DNA from: Burkholderiales bacterium
GTDB taxonomy: Bacteria; Pseudomonadota; Gammaproteobacteria; Burkholderiales; Burkholderiaceae_E
Assembly (NCBI GenBank): GCA_947487165.1
Contig: CANKWX010000015.1
Coordinates: 1 to 61,145 of the forward strand
Direction: 5' to 3'
Length of the DNA: 61,145 nt
Shown: piece by piece, positions 24,927 to 33,466 of the stretch
Position numbering within the stretch: the stretch's first letter is position 1
How the letters are laid out: every line of letters begins with the position of its first letter
Made by a program: the position numbers and the translations under genes
Notes under the pieces: generated by a model
The model's input: only the letters and a program-made list of their open reading frames with translations
Told to the model about the DNA's origin: nothing
Databases searched by the model: none

Positions 24927-25700
24927 CTAACGCCCGCCGCGGGCATCAACCAGTGCGCCAGTGACATAAGGCGACTCCTCGTCGCTTGCCAGCCAGACGA
25001 TGGTGTGTGCGATCTCATCCGGCGTGCCGATTCGACCCATCGGCACGGTGCGCGCCATCTCATCGAGCTGACCAGGCGGGCGATCGGCGTGGATTTCGGT
25101 GTTCACGATGCCAGGCCTCACGCCATTGACACGGATGCCTTCACCCGCGACTTCCTTGGCCAGGCCGATGGTCATGGTGTCGAGCGCGCCCTTGGTGGCG
25201 GCGTAATGCACCCAGACTCCAGGCGAGCCTTGCTGCGAAGCGCCCGAGCCGACATTGACGATCGATCCGCCGTGGCCACCATGACGTGTCGACATTCTGC
25301 GAATCGCTTCACGCGAGCAGATGAAGGGCGCCCAGACATTGATGCGCAGTGCGGCATCGAGTGCCTCGCCCTTCAGATCGGCAACCCTTGAAACGCCGCC
25401 GGTGATGCCGGCATTGTTGACCAGTGATCGCAGCGGACCGAGCTGGTCGACAAGACGAAACGCCTGCGCGATCGACGCCTCATCGGCGAGATCGGCCTTG
25501 ATGGCAAGTGCCTTGGCGCCGGCGGCTTCGATCGCTGCCACGACCGCGGCTGCGTCGGCATCGCGGTCGCGGTAGACGATCCCGACCGACCAGCCGCGCT
25601 CGGCGGCCAGGCGAGCGGTGGCTGCGCCGATGCCGCGGCTGCCGCCAGTCACCATCATGACGCCGCGAGAACCTGGCGCCGGCTTGGCAAAGGGGGTCAT
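24927..25700 (-). CDS. Short-chain dehydrogenase/reductase (SDR)
   Basis: A 257-residue classical SDR from the ATG at 25700, preceded by AGGAG; the frame is open to 25769. Cofactor motif TGGSRGIG near residue 20, NNAG near 100, catalytic Ser in VNVGSGAS and YAATKG (Tyr-x-x-x-Lys) near 165, and the PGIVNTEIH loop. The residue after the second beta strand (VYRDRD) suggests NADP(H). It oxidises or reduces a hydroxyl or keto group; the substrate is unknown, sequence style close to glucose dehydrogenase-like SDRs. Confidence 0.92.
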   Translation of the reverse strand: MTPFAKPAPGSRGVMMVTGGSRGIGAATARLAAERGWSVGIVYRDRDADAAAVVAAIEAAGAKALAIKADLADEASIAQAFRLVDQLGPLRSLVNNAGITGGVSRVADLKGEALDAALRINVWAPFICSREAIRRMSTRHGGHGGSIVNVGSGASQQGSPGVWVHYAATKGALDTMTIGLAKEVAGEGIRVNGVRPGIVNTEIHADRPPGQLDEMARTVPMGRIGTPDEIAHTIVWLASDEESPYVTGALVDARGGR

Positions 25701-25827
25701 GTGGGTCTCCTGTCGGTCGGTGTTGTTCGAAGCGGTCGGCGCATTCGGAATCGAACCTGGCGCGAGCACCGCAGTAGCTTGATTATGCTTTGCCGGCTGA
25801 TGGCGCGCGATCTGGCACCATCACACC

Positions 25828-26685
25828 ATGCTCGCCTACCGACACGCCTTTCATGCCGGCAATCATGCCGATGTGCTCAAGCACGCCACGCTGGTGGCGG
25901 TGCTGCGTCACATGAACGCCAAGGACAAGGCCTGGCGCCTGATCGACACCCATGCCGGTGCCGGTGCCTATGCGCTCGATTCGGCCTACACCCGGAAGCA
26001 TTCGGAATATCGGCAGGGGATCGAGCGACTCTGGCTGACGCCCGACTTGCCGCCGATGCTCGTTGATTATCTCGATCAGGTGCGTGTCTTCAATCCGGGT
26101 GAGACATTGACCCACTACCCGGGGTCACCGCGTATTGCCTGTGGCTTGATGCGTGCACAGGATCAGCTGCGACTGTTCGAGTTGCATCCGACCGACCATG
26201 CGCTGTTGCTCGAAAATTTTGCGGGCGACCGCCAGGTGATCGTTCAGCATGTTGACGGTTTCGTTGGAATGAAGTCGCAATGGCCGCCGCCGAGTCGCCG
26301 CGGCGTGGTGCTCATCGATCCGAGTTATGAGATCAAGAGCGATTACGCCGCGGTGGTAGCAGGGGTTCGCGAGGCGCTCACCCGGTTCGCGGAAGGCACG
26401 GTGATGGTCTGGTATCCGCATCTCGATCTGCGTGAGTCGGCGCAACTGCCAAAGCGCCTTGAGGACATTGCGCAGTCGCTTTCAAAAAAGGGCTGGCTGC
26501 ATGCTCGCCTGAGCCTTGCCGAGCCCAATGAGCGCGGCTTCGGTTTGCTGGGCAGCGGTATGTTCATCATCAACCCGCCCTATACGCTGGCTGCACAACT
26601 TCGTGAAGTGCTGCCGGTACTGGTCAGACTGATGGGCCAGTTTCGCGGTGCCGGGCACACTCTGGCGGTGTCCGAGACCGGCTGA
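25828..26685 (+). CDS. rlmJ: 23S rRNA (adenine2030-N6)-methyltransferase RlmJ
   Basis: A 285-residue protein that begins MLAYRHAFHAGNHADVLKH, the diagnostic RlmJ start. It methylates A2030 in 23S rRNA with S-adenosylmethionine. Further motifs: THAGAGAYALDS (SAM-binding motif I), GVVLIDPSYEIKSDY, which replaces the DPPFE form of the Escherichia coli enzyme, and MVWYPH. Length agrees with the family. A single gene; the SDR gene runs the other way. Confidence 0.95.
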   Translation: MLAYRHAFHAGNHADVLKHATLVAVLRHMNAKDKAWRLIDTHAGAGAYALDSAYTRKHSEYRQGIERLWLTPDLPPMLVDYLDQVRVFNPGETLTHYPGSPRIACGLMRAQDQLRLFELHPTDHALLLENFAGDRQVIVQHVDGFVGMKSQWPPPSRRGVVLIDPSYEIKSDYAAVVAGVREALTRFAEGTVMVWYPHLDLRESAQLPKRLEDIAQSLSKKGWLHARLSLAEPNERGFGLLGSGMFIINPPYTLAAQLREVLPVLVRLMGQFRGAGHTLAVSETG

Positions 26686-26774
26686 CCGCCAGCCCGCAGC
26701 GTGCCGGTTGGCAGCCCGCTGCGCTTACACTGGGCCGCTTCGGTTGCGTCAATCCTTCGGCCAAGGAACACCCG

Positions 26775-27353
26775 GTGCATTTTCATGACCCGCTCGCGTT
26801 TTCGATCAGTCCTGCTACCGCTCTTGGTGGACAAGTCTGCGCGCTGGGTTTTTCAAGATTCGATGTCCTGGCCGCCCATGTCAGGGCGCTGCCGTTCGGG
26901 CACGCGGCCAGGCCGGGTGATCCGCTGGCGGTTCTGCATGAAGGTCGGGGCACCAGCAGTTCTAAACACCATCTGCTCGCGACGGTCGCGCAGACCTGTG
27001 GGCATCCCGAGGTGGTGCTGACGGTCGGCATTTACGCCATGAGCGAGCTCAACACACCCGGCGTCGGGGCGATTCTTGATGCCGCGTCGGTGAGTTCGAT
27101 CCCCGAGGCGCATTGTTATCTCACGGTCGACAACCAGCGGCTCGACTTCACCGGGCTGCCTCGAAGGTCGGAGTCGCCCCTGCGATCGCTCACAGCCGAG
27201 TTTTTTCTCACCCCCGACAAGCTGGCAGAACGACAAGCGCCGCTGCATCAGCAGGCACTGGCGCAGTGGGCGACGCTTCAGGGCATGAGCTTCGAGGCAG
27301 CCTGGGCGTTACGCCAGGCCTGCCTTGCAGTCTTGTCCGATGGGCTCGATTAG
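26775..27353 (+). CDS. Conserved hypothetical protein (GTxSTKH-type family)
   Basis: A 192-residue soluble protein. Distinct segments: VLHEGRGTSSSKHHLLATVA, YAMSELNTPGVGAIL and IPEAHCYLTV. I recall unassigned proteins in which the first reads GTCSTKH, followed by a similar NTPGV and EAHCY; if so, this is a relative with Ser in place of the Cys. A transglutaminase-like fold with a Cys-His pair is possible but not shown. It lies 89 bases after rlmJ on the same strand. Confidence 0.65.
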   Translation: MHFHDPLAFSISPATALGGQVCALGFSRFDVLAAHVRALPFGHAARPGDPLAVLHEGRGTSSSKHHLLATVAQTCGHPEVVLTVGIYAMSELNTPGVGAILDAASVSSIPEAHCYLTVDNQRLDFTGLPRRSESPLRSLTAEFFLTPDKLAERQAPLHQQALAQWATLQGMSFEAAWALRQACLAVLSDGLD

Positions 27354-27386
27354 GGGCCCTTTACGGCGTCCGGTTGCCGATGCCAT

Positions 27387-27875
27387 TCAGTGGGCCGCAG
27401 CCTTGGCCGCTTGCCAGCGGTCGAGCTTGTCGCGGGCACCGTTGATCGCCGGGTCCATATGCGAATCATGGGCGGGCTGCTTGGCGGTGAGTTCGATCAC
27501 ATAACCGTTTGGGTCGCGAAAATAGATCGACTCGGCAAAATGGTGGTCCGAAATGCCCCGCACCTCAAGCCCCGCCTGCCGGCCTTTGGTCATCATCGGC
27601 TCAAGCACATCGCGCTCGACCTCCAGCGCAATATGCAGATCGAAGTCATGCTGCGGCTTGAAATCGAAGGGCATGTCGGGTGCTTCAAAAAAGGCCAGAT
27701 ACGATCCATCGTCAAGCCGATAGAAAGTGTGCAGCACGTCGGTCTTTCGACCGCTCTTCGTCTGCTCGATCCAGAGTGTGCCGGCCAGCGGCAGCCCGAG
27801 AAAACCTTCATAAAAACGTCGGGTTTCTTCGGAGTCGCGGCAGCGATAGGCGTTGTGGTGCAGACCCTTGATCAT
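27387..27875 (-). CDS. VOC-family (glyoxalase/dioxygenase-like) protein
   Basis: A 162-residue protein with the vicinal-oxygen-chelate fold: GLHHNAYRCRDSEETRRFYEG (first metal His), LDDGSYLAFFE (metal Glu), DLHIALEVE (His), and YFRDPNGYVIELTAK (final Glu), two beta-alpha-beta-beta-beta units. VOC enzymes include glyoxalase I, fosfomycin-resistance proteins and extradiol dioxygenases. The gene begins eight bases after the glyoxalase II gene on the same strand, which favours a role in aldehyde detoxification. Confidence 0.88.
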   Translation of the reverse strand: MIKGLHHNAYRCRDSEETRRFYEGFLGLPLAGTLWIEQTKSGRKTDVLHTFYRLDDGSYLAFFEAPDMPFDFKPQHDFDLHIALEVERDVLEPMMTKGRQAGLEVRGISDHHFAESIYFRDPNGYVIELTAKQPAHDSHMDPAINGARDKLDRWQAAKAAAH

Positions 27876-27883
27876 GATTCACC

Positions 27884-28675
27884 TCACCATGTGTTGCGCA
27901 ATTCGCGCAGCTTTGCGAAGACTGTCTGTGCATCGGGCTTTGCCGGCAGGTCGGGAAAGCGATCCCGCAGGCCCGCGATCACGCTCGCGCTTTGCAGCCT
28001 GAAAAAGGTGTTGATCCGCAATTCATCGCTCAGTGTTGTGACCATTGAATCGGCCGGATCGTGCCCTGCCACTTTTTCCAGAAGCGCTTTGGCAGCATCG
28101 TTATCCGGCTCGCGTGACAGCGTGAATTTCAGATTGTTTTCGATGTAGTCGTGCCCGGGATAGATCTTTGTGTTGGCAGGAAGCTTCGCAAGCTGGTCTG
28201 CAAAGGTCTGATAGAGCGACTCGATGCTGCCGCCGTTATGGCAATTGCCAGCTCCGGCATTGAAGAGGGTATCGCCCGAAAAGAGGGCCGGCTGATCGGT
28301 GTGCGATGTCAGGCAGATATGGCACATCGTATGCCCGGGGGTATCCAGGCATTCAAGCTCGACGGTCTTGCCAACTCTGATCAGGTCGCCGGCCTTCACG
28401 CCGCGGTCCATCCCGGCGATTTTTCCGCCCGCCTTATGATGGGCGATGACCTTGGCTCCGGTGGCCGCCACGATGGCTTCATTGCCGCCGGTGTGGTCCC
28501 GATGTTCGTGGGTGTTGAGCAACTGGGTGATCTGCCAGCCCCGCACCTTGGCCCGCGACAGGCATTTCTCATGATCGACCGGGTCGATGGCGAGCGCCTC
28601 GCCGGTTTCGGGGCAGGCAATCAGATAGTTAAAATTGCGGTAAGCGTTGCCGGTCCAGATGCGCTCGACGAGCAT
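27884..28675 (-). CDS. gloB: Hydroxyacylglutathione hydrolase (glyoxalase II)
   Basis: A 263-residue MBL-fold enzyme that hydrolyses S-lactoylglutathione to lactate and glutathione. Signature: NTHEHRDHTGGNEAIV (HxHxDH), PGHTMCHICL, FSGDTLFNAGAGNC, and KIYPGHDYIENNLKF with EPDN close to the end, all as in glyoxalase II. GGGAG precedes the ATG. The VOC protein gene follows by eight bases, forming a likely two-gene detoxification operon. Acts in the cytosol. Confidence 0.92.
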   Translation of the reverse strand: MLVERIWTGNAYRNFNYLIACPETGEALAIDPVDHEKCLSRAKVRGWQITQLLNTHEHRDHTGGNEAIVAATGAKVIAHHKAGGKIAGMDRGVKAGDLIRVGKTVELECLDTPGHTMCHICLTSHTDQPALFSGDTLFNAGAGNCHNGGSIESLYQTFADQLAKLPANTKIYPGHDYIENNLKFTLSREPDNDAAKALLEKVAGHDPADSMVTTLSDELRINTFFRLQSASVIAGLRDRFPDLPAKPDAQTVFAKLRELRNTW

Positions 28676-28863
28676 GATCGGATCTCCCGTTAATTCGGCC
28701 GGGCCGTCGGACTCGACGGCGCTCGAAGGTCGTCAGCATAAACCGCTGCGATCAATCGCGTCGGTTCCCCGCTTCGCTGCGCAAGCGCGATTCTGCGAGA
28801 CTGTCATGGGTGGCGGGCCTTCAGACCCGCGGTAAAGTGCCCGATAACGCGGAGACAACTGCT

Positions 28864-29793
28864 TTGAATACCGATCTTGCGCCCCTCGAAGTTCTGCCTC
28901 GCGACCTGACGGCTTACCGTTCGGGAAACGTCGGCGTCGAGTATGTCCATCGGTTTGAGTCCGGCGTGGCAGGCCCGCATGTGCTGGTTAACGCGCTGAC
29001 GCACGGCAATGAATTTTGCGGCATGGTGGCTGCCTGCCATCTGCTCGATACCGGCATTCGCCCGAGGATCGGCACGCTGACCGTCAGTTTCGCCAACGTC
29101 GCCGCCTACGAAAGTTTTGATCCGGTGCGGCCTTTCGAAAGCCGCCAGATCACCCATAACTTCAATCGGATCTGGTCATCCGAATGGCTGGATGGCGATC
29201 AGGACAGCGTCGAGCTTCGGCGCGCCCGCGTCATGCGCCCGGTGGTGGCTGCGGCCGACCATCTGCTCGATCTGCACTCGACCAGCCAGGATGTGGCGCC
29301 TTTCTGGGTCTATCCGGCCCATTCGCGCAATGCCGCGCTCGCCAGTGCGCTGGCTCAGCCAGCGGTTCATCTGGTCATGCCGCAGGGGATCGGTTCGGGC
29401 GTGCCGCTGATCGAGCATGGTGCCTATGGCCTTGCCACAGGCACCGGCATCGGTCTGGTGGCCGAGTGCGGGCAGCACTTCAAGCGCTCGTCATCCGACC
29501 TTGCGATTGCGATCACCCTGGATTTCCTGGGTCATCTCGGCCTGATCGATCGGGAGCCCGCTCGGCCCGGGCCGCATCGTCGTCTCGAACTGCTGCGCAC
29601 GCATGTGATCGCGTCACCCGACTTTGCTTTCGTGCGCCCATTGGTGGGGTTTGAGACTTTCGCCCGCGACGAACTGATTGCGATCGATGGTCACGACGAA
29701 ATTCGGGCGCCCTGCGATGACTGCACGGTCATGATGCCGGCGCGCGCATCGATCGTGGGCCGGGAAGGGGTCTATCTGACCCGTCCGATCTGA
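28864..29793 (+). CDS. Succinylglutamate desuccinylase/aspartoacylase-family protein
   Basis: A 309-residue protein read from the TTG at 28864, which has GGAGA eight bases upstream; the frame is open 18 codons further to a GTG at 28810. Zinc-carboxypeptidase-like motifs: NALTHGNEFCG (HGNE, zinc His and Glu), HNFNRIW, LLDLHSTS (third ligand His) and the catalytic Glu in GLVAECGQH. These enzymes remove acyl groups from amino acids such as N-acetylaspartate or N-succinylglutamate. The exact substrate is unknown. Confidence 0.88.
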   Translation: MNTDLAPLEVLPRDLTAYRSGNVGVEYVHRFESGVAGPHVLVNALTHGNEFCGMVAACHLLDTGIRPRIGTLTVSFANVAAYESFDPVRPFESRQITHNFNRIWSSEWLDGDQDSVELRRARVMRPVVAAADHLLDLHSTSQDVAPFWVYPAHSRNAALASALAQPAVHLVMPQGIGSGVPLIEHGAYGLATGTGIGLVAECGQHFKRSSSDLAIAITLDFLGHLGLIDREPARPGPHRRLELLRTHVIASPDFAFVRPLVGFETFARDELIAIDGHDEIRAPCDDCTVMMPARASIVGREGVYLTRPI

Positions 29794-29794
29794 G

Positions 29795-29819
29795 CCACCT
29801 GACCTGATCCACCTGACCT
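29795..29819. repeat. 11-bp direct repeat
   Basis: CCACCTGACCT occurs at 29795-29805 and again at 29809-29819 with GAT between, just after the deacylase stop and about 90 bases before the crotonase start. It may be a slippage product or a doubled protein site in front of the crotonase promoter. Confidence 0.7.
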
Positions 29820-29845
29820 CCGCCGGCCGAACGCCGGAACCCTTC

Positions 29846-29851
29846 TATAAT
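29846..29851 (+). promoter_or_regulatory. Putative -10 box of the crotonase promoter
   Basis: TATAAT, an exact sigma-70 consensus -10 hexamer, sits 58 bases before the crotonase ATG at 29909. No good TTGACA-like -35 is seen at 16-18 bases upstream, where the sequence is GC-rich, so an activator may be needed. Confidence 0.4.
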
Positions 29852-29908
29852 TTTCGCCAAGCGCATCGGACGATGCCGCAACACCACACAGCAGCGCAGG
29901 AGATGCCA

Positions 29909-30751
29909 ATGGCCTACCAGTGTTTCGACGTGACGATTTCAGACCGCATTGCCCACATCGTTCTCAATCGCCCCGAAAAGCGTAACAACATGATCCGCGC
30001 CTTCTGGGACGAGTTGCCGCAGATCATCGAGGACATCGACGCCAATTCCCGGGCGAGGGTGATCGTGATCTCATCGACCGGGCCGCATTTCACCTCGGGC
30101 ATCGATACCGGCATGTTTTCCGACAACAGCATCACGCCTGGCGACGACGCGGCACGCACCGCGCGCCTGCAGCACGGCGCACGCTTTTACGACAGCGTGC
30201 AGCGGATGCAGCGTACCTTCACCGCGCTCGAGCAATGCCGCATTCCGGTGCTGGCAGCGATTCAGGGCGGCTGCATCGGCGGCGGGGTCGATCTGATTAC
30301 CGCCTGCGACATGCGCTATGCGAGCGAGGACGCCTTCATCACGGTCTATGAGATCAACATCGGCATGACCGCTGATGTCGGCACTTTCCCACGCTTGGTC
30401 AAGCTGATTCCTGAGGGGATTGTTCGCGAACTGGCCTACACCGGTCGGCGCATGCCCGCCAAGGAGGCGCAGGCCTGTGGCCTGGTCAACCGCGTCTTTA
30501 CCGATCAGACGAGCATGCTGACCGAGGTGATGGCGATTGCGCGCGAGATCGCTGCCCGGGCGCCGCTTGCGGTCTATGGCTGCAAGCGGATGATCAATTA
30601 CGCCCGCGACCATTCGACGGCCGATGGCCTGGACTACATCGGAATCTGGAACGCCAGCATGTTGCAGGGCGAGGAAATCCAGGAGGCGATCAGTGCCAAT
30701 CGCGATCGGCGTGTCGGCGAGTTCGTCGAGTTGCCAGTCATGCGAAAGTGA
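29909..30751 (+). CDS. Crotonase-family protein, dienoyl-CoA isomerase type
   Basis: A 280-residue protein from the ATG at 29909, with AGGAG six bases before it. It is an enoyl-CoA hydratase/isomerase: FTSGIDTGMF and GGCIGGGVDLITACDMRYA form the oxyanion hole. The acidic residues of delta3,5-delta2,4-dienoyl-CoA isomerase (ECH1) appear: Asp in CDMRYASED, Glu in VYEINIGM and Asp in TADVG, with TGRRMPAKEAQACGLVNRVF after. It therefore probably shifts double bonds in unsaturated acyl-CoAs during beta-oxidation. The aldehyde dehydrogenase follows 107 bases on. Confidence 0.9.
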   Translation: MAYQCFDVTISDRIAHIVLNRPEKRNNMIRAFWDELPQIIEDIDANSRARVIVISSTGPHFTSGIDTGMFSDNSITPGDDAARTARLQHGARFYDSVQRMQRTFTALEQCRIPVLAAIQGGCIGGGVDLITACDMRYASEDAFITVYEINIGMTADVGTFPRLVKLIPEGIVRELAYTGRRMPAKEAQACGLVNRVFTDQTSMLTEVMAIAREIAARAPLAVYGCKRMINYARDHSTADGLDYIGIWNASMLQGEEIQEAISANRDRRVGEFVELPVMRK

Positions 30752-30858
30752 TGCGTGCCGACCAGCGCAGGCGCTGACCGATCGCGCTGACCCTGTATTC
30801 TCTTGCGTCTGTCCTTACCGCTTTACGATTAACTTCCCCTGACTTCACCGGAGACATC

Positions 30859-32298
30859 ATGACAAACGAGCAGAAGTTTTATATCGACGGCCAATGGGTC
30901 GAGCCCCACAGCAAGCAGACCCTGGCCGTGGTCAACCCCGCGACCGAAGCCGTGATCGCCACGATCGCCATCGGCGACGAGACCGACGTCGACCATGCGG
31001 TTGCCGCTGCGCGCCGCGCTTTCGTGACTTTTTCGCAGACCACGATCGAAGAGCGTGCGGCACTGCTTGAAAAGATCATTGCGGTCTACAAGGCCCGTAT
31101 GCCCGAGATCGCTGCTGCAGTGTCGCAGGAGATGGGTGCGCCGGTGAGCCTGGCCACGGCCGCGCAGGCACCGTCGGGTCTGGGCCATTTGATGCATGCC
31201 CTCAAGGCACTGAAGGCCTTTGAATGGGAAAAAGACGTCGGCCGCAGCCGCATCGTTCACGAAGCAATCGGCGTGTGTGCGCTCATCACCCCCTGGAACT
31301 GGCCGCTCAACCAGATCGCGGCGAAGGTTGCGCCCGCAATCGCCGCAGGGTGCACGGTGGTGCTCAAGCCCACTGAAATTGCACCGCTCAACGCGATCCT
31401 GTTCGCTGAAGTGATGCATGAAGCCGGCGTGCCGCCCGGTGTCTTCAACCTGGTCAATGGCGATGGTCCGGGCGTGGGCACTTTCCTGTCCAAGCACAAG
31501 GACGTCGATATGGTGTCCTTCACCGGTTCGACCCGCGCCGGCGTGCTGGTCGCGCAAAATGCTGCGCCCACGGTCAAGCGCGTCACCCAGGAGCTGGGCG
31601 GCAAGTCGGCCAACATCATTCTCGACGATGCCGACTTCAAGAAAGTCATCTCGGCCGGTCTTTTTGCCTGCACCTCCAACAGCGGGCAGTCGTGCAATGC
31701 CCCGACCCGCATGCTGGTGCCGATGAGCCGCATGGATGAGGCCGCCGCGATTGCACGTGCTGCAGCCGAGGCGGTCACCGTCGGTGATCCGACCAAGCCC
31801 GAGACCAAAGCGGGTCCGGTGGTGTCGAAGCTGCAGTGGGACAAGATCCAGACGCTCATCAAGAAGGGCATCGAAGAGGGTGCCAAGCTTGAATGCGGTG
31901 GCGCGGGTCTGCCTGACGGCATTTCTGCCGGTTACTTCGTCAAGCCCACGGTGTTCTCGCATGTCACCAACGAGATGACCATTGCGCGCGAAGAGATCTT
32001 CGGGCCGGTGCTCTCGATCATCGGCTACAAAGACGATGCCGATGCGATCCGCATCGCCAACGACACGCCCTATGGTCTGTCCGGCTATGTGTCCTCCGGC
32101 AACATCGACCGCGCACGCGGCGTCGCGCGCCAGATTCGCGCCGGTAACATCCATGTGAATGGCGCCGGTGTCGACCCGGGTTCACCTTTCGGCGGCTACA
32201 AGCAGTCGGGCAATGGCCGTGAATTCGGTGTCTGGGGGCTTGAGGAATTCCTCGAGACCAAAGCGATTCTGGGCTATCACGCCCCGGTCGCTGCCTGA
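30859..32298 (+). CDS. NAD(P)-dependent aldehyde dehydrogenase
   Basis: A 479-residue aldehyde dehydrogenase that oxidises an aldehyde to the acid. Motifs: ITPWNWPLNQIAAKVAPA, VLKPTEIAPL, FTGSTRAG (cofactor loop), ELGGKSANIIL (catalytic Glu) and NSGQSCNAPTR (catalytic Cys), then EEIFGPVLSI. Length is typical. GGAGACATC leads to the ATG. The gene is flanked by the crotonase and the Bug binding protein on the same strand, which suggests a catabolic island; the substrate is unknown. Confidence 0.95.
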   Translation: MTNEQKFYIDGQWVEPHSKQTLAVVNPATEAVIATIAIGDETDVDHAVAAARRAFVTFSQTTIEERAALLEKIIAVYKARMPEIAAAVSQEMGAPVSLATAAQAPSGLGHLMHALKALKAFEWEKDVGRSRIVHEAIGVCALITPWNWPLNQIAAKVAPAIAAGCTVVLKPTEIAPLNAILFAEVMHEAGVPPGVFNLVNGDGPGVGTFLSKHKDVDMVSFTGSTRAGVLVAQNAAPTVKRVTQELGGKSANIILDDADFKKVISAGLFACTSNSGQSCNAPTRMLVPMSRMDEAAAIARAAAEAVTVGDPTKPETKAGPVVSKLQWDKIQTLIKKGIEEGAKLECGGAGLPDGISAGYFVKPTVFSHVTNEMTIAREEIFGPVLSIIGYKDDADAIRIANDTPYGLSGYVSSGNIDRARGVARQIRAGNIHVNGAGVDPGSPFGGYKQSGNGREFGVWGLEEFLETKAILGYHAPVAA

Positions 32299-32439
32299 TG
32301 GCAGTTTGATCATCGAGCAGGGCGCCGGCTTCTTGAGCCGGGCGGCCCTGCTTCGGTGCGGCGCCTTCTTGCCGCGCTGTTTATTGAATCTTTCGTCGAA
32401 TCATTCAGAGCTCTGATCACAGAGCCATTGGAGACAGAT

Positions 32440-33432
32440 ATGAGCATTGGCTCGTCGTCGCGCCGTACGATTCTTAAGGCAGGGGGGGCCATCGCGGCCG
32501 CCACACTGGGCAACCGGGCTTTCGCTCAGCAGGCCCTGCCCACCGGCACCATCCGCATCCTCGTCGGGTTCCCGCCCGGTGGCGGCACCGACATCATGGC
32601 CCGCTATATCGCCGACAGATTGCGCGAACGTACCGGCTCGAATGTCATCGTCGACAACCGGCCTGGCGCAAGCGGTTCGATTGCCATCGATACGCTCAAG
32701 AAGTCGCCGGCAGACGGCACGGTGCTGATGTACGGTACCAGCGCGACGACGGTGGCACTCACCGTCACCCGCAAGACCCCAGGATTCGATCTCGAGAAAG
32801 ACCTCACCCCGATTGCCCTGACCGGCGCGACCGCCACCGCCTATGTGGTGTCGTCCACGATTGGTGTGAAGAACCTGAACGAATACATGGCCTGGCTCAA
32901 GAAGAACCCTGGCAAAGAGACATTCGGGACGACCGCGCCAGGCAGCAATACCCACTTCTTCGGCGTGCTGCTTGGTCAGGCCATCGGTACTCCGCTTGAG
33001 GCGGTCGCCTACAAGGGCGCGGCGCCTTTGCTCGGTGATCTCTTTGCCGGCCATGTTGCGGCCGGCTGCGGTGGCGTCACCGATTTTCTGACCCACCATC
33101 AGGCTGACAAGATCCGCATCATTGCGGTCAGTTCACCCAAGCGCCTGCCCTTTGCGCCTGATCTGCCAATCGTGAGCGAGCTCGGCTACCCCAGCCTCAA
33201 TTACGAGGGCTTCTACGGCTTTTATGGCCCGCCGAAGATGAGCCCGGCAATCATTGATGCCTGGAACCGTGAACTCAGCGCCGCAACCGAATCGCCGGAG
33301 CTGCGTACCAAGCTCCTCAATACCGGCCTAGATGTGCGAACCGGCACGCCCGCCGAATTTGCCAACCGGCAGTCCAGGCTGGTGGTGTCATTTACCGAGA
33401 TGATGCGCAAAGCCGGTTTTTCGCCGGAATAG
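32440..33432 (+). CDS. Bug-family (TctC-like) periplasmic binding protein
   Basis: A 330-residue protein from the ATG at 32440 (GGAGACAGAT before it); the frame opens at 32356. The start SSSRRTILKAGGAIAAATLG is a twin-arginine-like signal. Mature signature: IRILVGFPPGGGTDIMAR and DNRPGASGSIA, the classic Bug pair, then YGTSATTVAL and AVSSPKRLPFAPDLPIVSE. Bug proteins bind carboxylic acids or aromatic acids for tripartite tricarboxylate transport or sensing. No TctA or TctB gene is in this window, so it is an orphan like many Bug genes. Confidence 0.93.
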   Translation: MSIGSSSRRTILKAGGAIAAATLGNRAFAQQALPTGTIRILVGFPPGGGTDIMARYIADRLRERTGSNVIVDNRPGASGSIAIDTLKKSPADGTVLMYGTSATTVALTVTRKTPGFDLEKDLTPIALTGATATAYVVSSTIGVKNLNEYMAWLKKNPGKETFGTTAPGSNTHFFGVLLGQAIGTPLEAVAYKGAAPLLGDLFAGHVAAGCGGVTDFLTHHQADKIRIIAVSSPKRLPFAPDLPIVSELGYPSLNYEGFYGFYGPPKMSPAIIDAWNRELSAATESPELRTKLLNTGLDVRTGTPAEFANRQSRLVVSFTEMMRKAGFSPE

Positions 33433-33466
33433 GCCTGCGCTCAGGGCCCGGGCTCAGGGCTTGGGC

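Noticed and set aside
30829-32154. 441-codon minus-strand frame opposite the aldehyde dehydrogenase
   Set aside because: Shadow of a strongly conserved gene on the plus strand.
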